A DNA stretch of 16,292 nucleotides, from the NCBI GenBank assembly GCA_031273385.1, contig JAISRY010000123.1:1-16292 (forward strand), written 5' to 3'. The translations under genes were made by a program, and so were the position numbers. Every line of letters starts with the position of its first letter. Positions within the stretch are counted from its first letter, which is position 1. Under the pieces are notes generated by a model. It was not told the DNA's origin and did not search any database. It saw only the letters and a program-made list of their open reading frames with translations. This document shows, in pieces, positions 1-5,713 of this stretch. Origin of the DNA: Tannerellaceae bacterium. Its GTDB lineage: Bacteria; Bacteroidota; Bacteroidia; Bacteroidales; Tannerellaceae.

Positions 1-89
1 ATACTTACATTCCATTGCTTTTTATGAACGTCAATTCCTACGTAAATATTTTGACCTTCAAAATTTAATTTGTTACTTTGTGTTTCCAT
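1..89 (-). CDS. IS110-family transposase, N-terminal fragment (runs off the window edge)
   Basis: Reading the minus strand from the ATG at 89-87 gives 29 codons before the window ends. The peptide contains YVGIDVHKKQWNVS at residues 16-29. The GIDVHK pattern is the hallmark N-terminus of IS110-family (DEDD, RuvC-like) transposases, and Asp20 would be the first acidic catalytic residue. Only the N-terminus is visible, so completeness and activity cannot be judged. Codons are A/T-rich (AAA, TTA, AAT, ATT), unlike the GC-rich operon to its right, which fits a mobile gene of different origin. The gene points away from the lsrF-type gene, so the gene-free stretch at 90-372 is where the element's left end and its possible guide RNA would lie. 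Confidence 0.85.
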   Translation of the reverse strand, partial: METQSNKLNFEGQNIYVGIDVHKKQWNVS

Positions 90-93
90 AAGT

Positions 94-213
94 TCTGAGT
101 ATTTTTTATGTTTGTAATTCTTCTTTTTAAACTCTCAAATATAAAGAATGCTCGGAATTTATCCTACTCCTAGCTTCTTTTTTCATTCGAGATTACAAAC
201 ATAGGAACTCAGA
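94..213 (-). repeat. Long interrupted inverted repeat upstream of the IS110 transposase; candidate structured or bridge RNA
   Basis: Two nested arm pairs are visible. TATGTTTGTAAT at 107-118 is perfectly inverted as ATTACAAACATA at 192-203 (12 bp). Outside it, TCTGAGT at 94-100 is inverted as ACTCAGA at 207-213 (7 bp). The arms are separated by a 6-base/3-base internal loop and enclose about 73 bases, in which GAATG (146-150) and CATTC (184-188) could pair as an inner stem. The repeat lies directly upstream of the transposase start. In IS110-family elements of the IS621 type, the left-end non-coding DNA at this place encodes the bridge RNA. The RNA function here is inferred from position and pairing only. 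Alternatives are an element end or a bidirectional terminator. Confidence 0.45.
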
Positions 214-238
214 TCGCACCCGCCTGCCCTTTCGATCG

Positions 239-274
239 GAGGTGTCTCCACTCGCTGCGCTCGGTCGACATGAC
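239..274 (-). repeat. Probable dispersed intergenic repeat
   Basis: On the minus strand this reads GTCATGTCGACCGAGCGCAG followed by CGAGTGGAGACACCTC. It resembles the short dispersed intergenic repeats of the GTCAT...CGACCGAGCGCAGCGAGTGGAG type that recur between genes in many bacterial genomes, including Bacteroidota. Only one full copy is present in the window. A partial second copy follows: the decamer TGCGCTCGGT occurs at 256-265 and again at 284-293. Calling it a dispersed family is based on recalled similarity and not on copies seen here. Confidence 0.5.
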
Positions 275-331
275 GTTCTTGCTTGCGCTCGGTTATGACC
301 GGACAACCTCTTTGCTTTTGCAGCGCGTTTC

Positions 332-380
332 CACTATTCACTATTCGTTATTCACTATTCACTATTCACTGTTCACTGTG
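332..380. repeat. Heptamer tandem repeat, seven copies, running into the 3' end of the lsrF-type gene
   Basis: Seven consecutive 7-base units are visible: CACTATT, CACTATT, CGTTATT, CACTATT, CACTATT, CACTGTT, CACTGTG. The third, sixth and seventh are variants. The stop codon and the last Gln codon of the lsrF-type gene lie inside the final two units, so the gene end and the repeat share sequence. Arrays of this kind are prone to slipped-strand changes in copy number. Confidence 0.85.
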
Positions 381-1248
381 AGGATAGGTCGTTGAATAGT
401 TCGTAGGCTTGGTCGGGGGTTAGGGCGTCGTGGACTACGGCGTGGATGGCTTGGATCATGGCGGAGGGGGCGGCGCTTTGGAAGACGTTACGCCCCATGT
501 CGACGCCGGATGCGCCGTCGTTGATGGCGTGGTAACAGAGTTCCAAGGCCTCTTTTTCGGGCAACTTCTTGCCGCCGGCTATGACGACCGGTACGGGGCA
601 GGCGGCTACCACCTTGTCAAAATCCTCACAGTAGTACGTTTTCACGATACTGGCGCCGTTTTCGGCACAGATGCGGGAGGCGAGCCCGAAGTAACGGGCG
701 TCGCGCGCCATCTGTTTGCCTACCGCCGTGACGCCCATGACGGGGATACCGTAACGGTTGCCCTGGTCGACAGCCCGGTAGAGGTTGGCGACGGTCTTTG
801 CCTCGTAGGAGGGGTCGCCGATGGCTAACATAATGGCCATGGCCGAAACGTTCAGGCGGATGGCGTCTTCAATGTCGATCAGGACATTGTCGTTCAGCTC
901 CGTCAGGATAGACGTTCCCGCATCGGCGCGTAAACAGATGGGCTTGTTTGTGCTGGGGGGAATCAGCGTTTGCAGGATTCCGCGCGTACACATCAGGCAG
1001 TCGGCGTACTCGATCAGGGGGACGATGTTCAGGTCTATCCGCTCCAGTCCGGAGGTAGGCCCCATAATAAACCCATGGTCGAACGCCAGCATCACCGTTC
1101 TACCCGTCGCGGGGTTGAAGATACGCGACAGGCGGTCTTTCATTCCCCACAGGAGATGGGACGCCCCCTTGACATGAAACGCCCGTTCGCCCTGGGCGAT
1201 TCCCAATCCGAAGTTATTACCTTCTCTTAAATCATCTAAATCTGCCAT
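373..1248 (-). CDS. lsrF: LsrF-type class I aldolase/thiolase (3-hydroxy-5-phosphonooxypentane-2,4-dione thiolase family)
   Basis: The 291-residue product has the same length as Escherichia coli LsrF and resembles it throughout: the MADLDD start, SRIFNP near 41-46, TVMLAFDHG at 51-59, CTRGIL at 87-92, VKTYY at 202-206, IAGGKKLPE at 223-231 and GVDMGRN at 248-254. Lys203 sits where LsrF has its catalytic lysine. LsrF cleaves the phosphorylated pentanedione derived from AI-2 with CoA, giving dihydroxyacetone phosphate and acetyl-CoA. The protein has no signal sequence and should be cytoplasmic. It is the last gene of the operon, 28 bases after dhaL. The linked DhaK/DhaL suggest a ketose-phosphate substrate. 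Because no other lsr gene is present, the true substrate may be an analogue and not AI-2. Family assignment is firm, exact reaction less so. Confidence 0.88.
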   Translation of the reverse strand: MADLDDLREGNNFGLGIAQGERAFHVKGASHLLWGMKDRLSRIFNPATGRTVMLAFDHGFIMGPTSGLERIDLNIVPLIEYADCLMCTRGILQTLIPPSTNKPICLRADAGTSILTELNDNVLIDIEDAIRLNVSAMAIMLAIGDPSYEAKTVANLYRAVDQGNRYGIPVMGVTAVGKQMARDARYFGLASRICAENGASIVKTYYCEDFDKVVAACPVPVVIAGGKKLPEKEALELCYHAINDGASGVDMGRNVFQSAAPSAMIQAIHAVVHDALTPDQAYELFNDLSSQ

Positions 1249-1276
1249 AATTCATTTTTTATTTCTACGTTGTTTC

Positions 1277-1897
1277 TCACTCTTTCGCTGCTTCGGCAAA
1301 GGCATTAAACATACAGCTCCACGATGCGGCGCCGCTGTCGGCATAGCCCACGGAACGTTCGCCGTAGTTGCGGGCGCGTCCGAAGTTGGCTTTCATCCCG
1401 ACGGTTTCCGCCGCCCCATGCGTTGCGGCGGCGGCGGCGGCGGAGAGCAGTTCCCCGACGTCGTCCGATGCGGATTCCTGCATGGCTTCGACGGCGGGGA
1501 TCAAGGCATCCATCATGGTTTTGTCGCCTTTTTTGGCCTGCGTTTGTTTCCGCACGTTGGCCAGGCCTCCGGCAAACATGGCTTTTACGCCTGCGGCATC
1601 CAATGCCGTTCCCGCAGCATGATCGCTCATACCGAGGAAGAATGCCCCCAATAAGGTGCTGGTCGACCCGCTGGTTTCCAGCATGACGCCAAAGCCCATA
1701 TCATTGAGCATGGCCTTAAACTCCGTTCCATTCCCACCGGCTTTTACTACGGCGCCGAGCGCCGTCACGATCGCCGTTCCGTGATCGCCGTCGCCAATGA
1801 CGGCGTCGAGTGCGGAAAATTCATCTTCACGAGCCTTGACCTGCGCCAATGCCGTCTGTATCATAGCCTTGAAAGCCTCTATTGTCAGTTGCTTCAT
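1277..1897 (-). CDS. dhaL: DhaL: nucleotide-binding subunit of a dihydroxyacetone-type kinase
   Basis: The 206-residue protein carries the DhaL signature DAVIGDGDHG near its N-terminus (31-40), with Asp31, Asp36 and Asp38 as the Mg-ATP/ADP ligands, and a helical DhaL body continuing through KKGDKTMMDAL. It should hold the nucleotide and phosphorylate the ketose bound covalently by DhaK. The ATG at 1897-1895 is preferred. It lies one base past the dhaK stop (TAACATG) with GGAAAG four bases upstream, the best Shine-Dalgarno-like match in the operon. A TTG at 1909 in the same frame would add four residues and overlap dhaK. No DhaM (PTS phosphodonor) gene is in the window, so direct use of ATP is possible but unproven. 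The next gene is the LsrF-type enzyme. Confidence 0.88.
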   Translation of the reverse strand: MKQLTIEAFKAMIQTALAQVKAREDEFSALDAVIGDGDHGTAIVTALGAVVKAGGNGTEFKAMLNDMGFGVMLETSGSTSTLLGAFFLGMSDHAAGTALDAAGVKAMFAGGLANVRKQTQAKKGDKTMMDALIPAVEAMQESASDDVGELLSAAAAAATHGAAETVGMKANFGRARNYGERSVGYADSGAASWSCMFNAFAEAAKE

Positions 1898-1898
1898 G

Positions 1899-2915
1899 TT
1901 ACTTTCCAATGGTTGTCCAATACGGTGCGTCCGCTTTTTTGTCGTTCAGGTAAAGGATGTGGTCGTCGTCGAGGACGGCGATCAGCATCTGGAATCCGGC
2001 CTGTTCCTGTACCGTCAGTATCTCCTGTATACGGCTCGATACGACTTGCAATCCGCGGGCTTCGAGTTCGCGGTAGGCTTTGCGGAAGATGATGTTGTGT
2101 TCCATCTGGGTGGTCGCTCCGGTACCGTTGATGATGAGCATCAGTTTGCTGCCGGCTGCCGGCTTGAGCTGTTGGCACAGGAGGTCGACCATTTCGGTTG
2201 CCGTTTCGTCGGCTGACACTAAGGGTTTCTGTCCTCCTCCGCCCTCGCCGTGCTGACCCATACCGATTTCCATAATCCCTTTCGGCAGGTCGGAGATCAG
2301 GGCGTTGTTTTGCGGATGCGTACAGACGCCTGTCGCTACGGCCAGGGTCGCCACCTTGTCGGTGAAGCGTTTGCCTATTTCGAGCAGTTCGTCCAACGAC
2401 TTACCCTCTTCGGCGGCTGCGCCCAATACCTTAAACAGGGGGACGCATCCCGCCAGGCCGCGACGATCGGCAGCCGGCGCGCCTATCCCTGCGCTGATAT
2501 CGTCGTGGGTGACAAGCTGTTTCACGTTGATACCGGCACGTTCGGCCAGTTGGCACGCCATGTTAGCGCTCATCACGTCGCCGGAGTGGTTGAGGACGAC
2601 CAGCAGGATGCCGGCTTCGCGTTTCATCAGTTGGAGCGCCTGGAATAGACGCTGTGCGCCGGGTGCGGCAAAGATATCGCCTACGACGGAGCAGTCCAGC
2701 ATCCCTTCCCCTACAAACCCGCTCAACGCCGGCTCATGGCCTGAACCTCCCAGCGTGACGATAGCCACCTTGTCTTCCGCTTTCGGATTGGCGCGTACGA
2801 CGATGTTTTCGCCCGCCAGCTTTACCTTATCGGGGTAGCACAATACGTATCCCTCCAACAGTTCGGCTGTGATCTGTTCGGGATCGTTTATAAATTTCGT
2901 TTTTACCGTTGACAT
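1899..2915 (-). CDS. dhaK: DhaK: substrate-binding subunit of a dihydroxyacetone-type kinase
   Basis: The 338-residue protein matches DhaK in length and motifs: GGSGHEP at 56-62 followed by GFVGEGMLD, NHSGDVM at 109-115, THDDISAG at 136-143, and MGQHGEGG at 219-226. His222 in that last motif corresponds to the active-site histidine that forms a hemiaminal bond with the ketone of the substrate. The enzyme would select short-chain ketoses such as dihydroxyacetone or L-erythrulose, and DhaL would supply the phosphate. It is encoded between the VOC protein (24-base gap) and dhaL (one base apart), so subunit co-production is likely. Because the LsrF-type gene follows, the substrate may be a diketone-like compound and not plain dihydroxyacetone. 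That last point is inference. Confidence 0.92.
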   Translation of the reverse strand: MSTVKTKFINDPEQITAELLEGYVLCYPDKVKLAGENIVVRANPKAEDKVAIVTLGGSGHEPALSGFVGEGMLDCSVVGDIFAAPGAQRLFQALQLMKREAGILLVVLNHSGDVMSANMACQLAERAGINVKQLVTHDDISAGIGAPAADRRGLAGCVPLFKVLGAAAEEGKSLDELLEIGKRFTDKVATLAVATGVCTHPQNNALISDLPKGIMEIGMGQHGEGGGGQKPLVSADETATEMVDLLCQQLKPAAGSKLMLIINGTGATTQMEHNIIFRKAYRELEARGLQVVSSRIQEILTVQEQAGFQMLIAVLDDDHILYLNDKKADAPYWTTIGK

Positions 2916-2939
2916 AACTCTTTCGTTTTTATTAGTGTG

Positions 2940-3254
2940 TTACTTCAATTCCATAATTTCGAGGGGGATACCCTCTTCTTCGATAAATGCGATGGTCAGA
3001 TGTTCGTTGCAGACCAGCGGGGGGAAGATGACCTTTTTCCCTTTCAGCTCCTCTTCCATACTGGGTACGGTATAGGCCAGGTGCGTTTGTGTCTGTACGA
3101 GTTCGGGCATACAACTGCCCTCTTCAAACTTCAGCCATTCGATGCTGTTCGGGCTTTGCCCGATGTCGGTTAACCAGACGCTGAGGACGTCGTTGTACAT
3201 GGCGCCCTCCTTTTTCTCATTGGTAATGATACCTACATGGTGAAATGTTCTCAT
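2940..3254 (-). CDS. Small VOC (glyoxalase/bleomycin-resistance fold) protein, possible isomerase or epimerase
   Basis: The 104-residue protein begins with FHHVGII (4-10), has QTHLAYTVPSMEEEL in the middle (56-70) and ends IPLEIMELK. This is the usual VOC pattern of two beta-alpha-beta-beta-beta halves. Candidate metal ligands are His6, His58 and Glu99, placed as in methylmalonyl-CoA epimerase and glyoxalase I. It is shorter than most family members (about 125-140 residues). VOC enzymes often catalyse proton transfer next to a carbonyl. Sitting between ccsBA and dhaK in an operon ending with an LsrF-type thiolase, it is a candidate for the isomerisation step that unrelated LsrG performs in AI-2 breakdown. 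That role is inferred from neighbours. No signal peptide is visible. Confidence 0.78.
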   Translation of the reverse strand: MRTFHHVGIITNEKKEGAMYNDVLSVWLTDIGQSPNSIEWLKFEEGSCMPELVQTQTHLAYTVPSMEEELKGKKVIFPPLVCNEHLTIAFIEEEGIPLEIMELK

Positions 3255-3280
3255 GATTGTTTGTTTTTATAAGTGAAAGT

Positions 3281-5692
3281 TTATTTGTTTTTATATGAAA
3301 GAACCGCCAGCGCCGCCACTGCCGCCACGAAGAACGACAGCGCGAGGAAGATCCCGCCCACGTGGTCGTTCTGCCCGTAGGAGTGCATGCCGCTAAGGAA
3401 ATAGTTCACGCCGAAATAGGTCATCAGCACCGAGGAGAAAGCCGCCACCGAAGCGAGGTTAAAGAGCCACGGCGTATAGAGGCTTTTCAGCAGGCGGAGG
3501 TGAATGACCGCGGCATAGACGATCATCGTGATCAGCGCCCAGGTCTCTTTCGGATCCCATCCCCAGTAGCGTCCCCACGACTCGTTCGCCCAGACAGCGC
3601 CAAGGAAAGTCCCAATGGTCATCAGCGCCAGGCCGATGATCAGCGACATCTCGTTGACGATGCTCAGCTCCTTTATTCTAAGGGAGAGCAGCGGGGTATA
3701 GGCCTTGCTCCGGACGGATTGCATGACCAGGTTGGTGATCCCGATCAGGCAACTGATCCCGAAAAAGCCGTAGGCCGCCACAATCACCGCCACATGAAAC
3801 ATGAGCCAGGGGGATTTCAGCACCGGCACGAGCGGATTGATCTCGGGATCCATCCAGTTGAGCCCCGACACAAAGAGGATCACTCCCCCAAACAGTGTGG
3901 CCAGGGCAAACGTAATCGTACTCCGGCGCATAAACAGCAGCCCGGCGCAGACCGACGCCCACGACACATAGACCATCGTCTCGTAGGAGTTGCTCCAGGG
4001 CGCACGCCCCGCAATATACCAGCGCGCCCCCATCCCCAGCATGTGGTAGTGGAACGTCACCAGTACGCAGGCCGCCAGTAGCCAGACAAGCCATCCCATC
4101 CATTTCCGCTTCCTGAAAAGGGAGGCGAAAGCGAGCGCCAATAGAAGCCCGCCCAGTATCAGGTAGCCGATTTTACACCAGCGGAAGACGTTCATTTTAT
4201 TGTACTTTAGCTCGGCCTCTATCTTCTTCGGGTCGATGTCCAGGGGGTTGGCTTTTGCGTTCTGGTAGGTGGTGATCATAGCCAGTATTTCGTCTGCCTT
4301 TCCCCACGTCCCCTCTTTCAAAGCGCCCTGTACCTCTGCCAGGTACCAGGCAGGCGCTTGCGCGACAAAGAGGGAATCCTTTCCCGAAAAGCCGGAAAGG
4401 TCGTCCCCCGGCGCGTACCATTTACGGTCAGGGTCGTTCTCCCTTGGGAGGATGGCCAGCAGTTGGTAGCTGAACAGCTGATAGCATATATTGACCTGTT
4501 CGTCCAGCTTGATCAGGTCTTTGTCGAAGCGGGTGCGTTCGGCAGGCATTTTGCCGTATGCCGCGTCGAGGTCGTTCTGCAGTTTGTAGTTGCCCTCCGT
4601 ATCAAAGGCTTCGATATAGGCACATTCGCCTGGGGAAAAGCCGTATTTAGCGGCAATCTCCTTGTTTGAAAGCGCGATAAAGGGAACGCGCATCCACATG
4701 TCGGGCATCGCCAGGAAACTGAGCAGGAACTGGTCGGGGGTCAGGCTGCCGATCTTGTCGGACTTATGCAACTTACGGAGGATCTCCGAGGCGAACGTAT
4801 TCACCGGCTGCATGCGTCCGCTGTAGGACTGCATGGGCAAGGCGCCGAACCGTGTGGCATGTCCCGGGTCGATGGCAAACCGCTGTACGGCCTGTAACAT
4901 GGAAGCGCCGGCCGGTGGTTGGGCGGTTATCGTCGACGCCGTCAGCCATACGGCTATGACGGCGACCGTTTTAACCGCCCCCCTCAACCCGCTCAATTGA
5001 CGCCCCAGTTGCCTGAGACGCGAATTTCGCCCTACGATACAGCCGATCAGGCCGATCGTCAGCAGCACGTAGCCGGTGTAGGTCACCCTCCGCCCGGCCA
5101 CGTCCTTGTTGACCGACAATACCGTCCCCTTCTCGTCTTTGTCGTATGACGCCTGAAAGAGGCGGTACCCTTTAATATCCAATACATTATTCATGAATAT
5201 CCGCCCCTCGTAGGTGTTGCCGTCGACATGAACCAGGACGGCGCTTTCGTAGGAAGAGGGGCTGGAAGAGCCCGGGTAACGGGTCAACGTAAACTTCACC
5301 AGCTCAATACGGAAAGGCAACGGATGATAGCTTGTCTCCCCGGAGGCCTGCACCGCCATCTGGCTGCTACTCTCCCCCTCCCGCAGATGCAGGATACCCT
5401 CCTTTCCGGAAAGGTGGGAGACGAGGGCGCCCAAAAGGATGACCACAAAGGAGGCATGCACGAGGAGAAATCCCCATTTACCTCTCTTCAGCAAGCGATG
5501 CCTGATGACCACAGCCGCAAAATTCACCACAAACAACCCCTGCAAGAGGATGAAAAGCGGCGAGTAATACACCAGCGTCCTGGCCATCTCCGTGCCATGG
5601 TACTTCTCGATAAAGGTAGCCATAGCCAGGCAGGTGGCATAGACAAGAAACAGGACAATCGTCGTCACATAAGAAGAGGCAATCTTTTTCAT
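3281..5692 (-). CDS. ccsBA: Fused cytochrome c maturation protein CcsBA (ResB-like N-terminus, CcsA/ResC-like C-terminus)
   Basis: The 803-residue membrane protein combines both System II subunits. Residues 1-225 are ResB-like, with membrane segments near 9-27, 42-62, 73-93 and 205-222. A membrane segment near 240-257 and a large extracytoplasmic stretch (about 258-500) follow. The C-terminal part (505-800) is CcsA-like, with several membrane helices and the tryptophan-rich haem-handling motif W706-GRYWGWDPKETW-718. Histidines suited to bind haem are His79, His548/His550, His633 and His770. CcsBA exports haem and attaches it to CXXCH motifs of secreted apocytochromes. Two such substrates are encoded upstream in the same operon, so this copy may be dedicated to them. 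Similar fusions are known in Bacteroidota and epsilonproteobacteria (NrfI type). Confidence 0.93.
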   Translation of the reverse strand: MKKIASSYVTTIVLFLVYATCLAMATFIEKYHGTEMARTLVYYSPLFILLQGLFVVNFAAVVIRHRLLKRGKWGFLLVHASFVVILLGALVSHLSGKEGILHLREGESSSQMAVQASGETSYHPLPFRIELVKFTLTRYPGSSSPSSYESAVLVHVDGNTYEGRIFMNNVLDIKGYRLFQASYDKDEKGTVLSVNKDVAGRRVTYTGYVLLTIGLIGCIVGRNSRLRQLGRQLSGLRGAVKTVAVIAVWLTASTITAQPPAGASMLQAVQRFAIDPGHATRFGALPMQSYSGRMQPVNTFASEILRKLHKSDKIGSLTPDQFLLSFLAMPDMWMRVPFIALSNKEIAAKYGFSPGECAYIEAFDTEGNYKLQNDLDAAYGKMPAERTRFDKDLIKLDEQVNICYQLFSYQLLAILPRENDPDRKWYAPGDDLSGFSGKDSLFVAQAPAWYLAEVQGALKEGTWGKADEILAMITTYQNAKANPLDIDPKKIEAELKYNKMNVFRWCKIGYLILGGLLLALAFASLFRKRKWMGWLVWLLAACVLVTFHYHMLGMGARWYIAGRAPWSNSYETMVYVSWASVCAGLLFMRRSTITFALATLFGGVILFVSGLNWMDPEINPLVPVLKSPWLMFHVAVIVAAYGFFGISCLIGITNLVMQSVRSKAYTPLLSLRIKELSIVNEMSLIIGLALMTIGTFLGAVWANESWGRYWGWDPKETWALITMIVYAAVIHLRLLKSLYTPWLFNLASVAAFSSVLMTYFGVNYFLSGMHSYGQNDHVGGIFLALSFFVAAVAALAVLSYKNK

Positions 5693-5713
5693 CTATCTTC
5701 TAACCGTCAATAA

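Larger units (their letters stand above)
90..372. other. Gene-free stretch between the IS110 fragment and the operon end
   Basis: This stretch holds no plausible gene. It changes from A/T-rich, IS-like sequence (90 to about 205) to GC-richer repeat-containing sequence (about 215-330), and ends in a heptamer array. The left end of the IS110 element should lie between about 205 and 300, but IS110 elements lack long terminal inverted repeats and I cannot place the junction. No convincing intrinsic terminator with a T-run was found for the operon that ends at 373. Confidence 0.6.

Noticed and set aside
332..380. CRISPR array
   Set aside because: The units are seven bases long with no spacers. 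It is a simple tandem repeat.
1277..1909. dhaL starting at a TTG at 1909
   Set aside because: The ATG at 1897 has a GGAAAG just upstream and lies one base past the dhaK stop, so it is the simpler start. The TTG is not excluded.
373..3254. A complete Lsr AI-2 uptake operon
   Set aside because: There is no ABC transporter, LsrB, LsrK, LsrG or LsrR. Only the LsrF-type enzyme is present.
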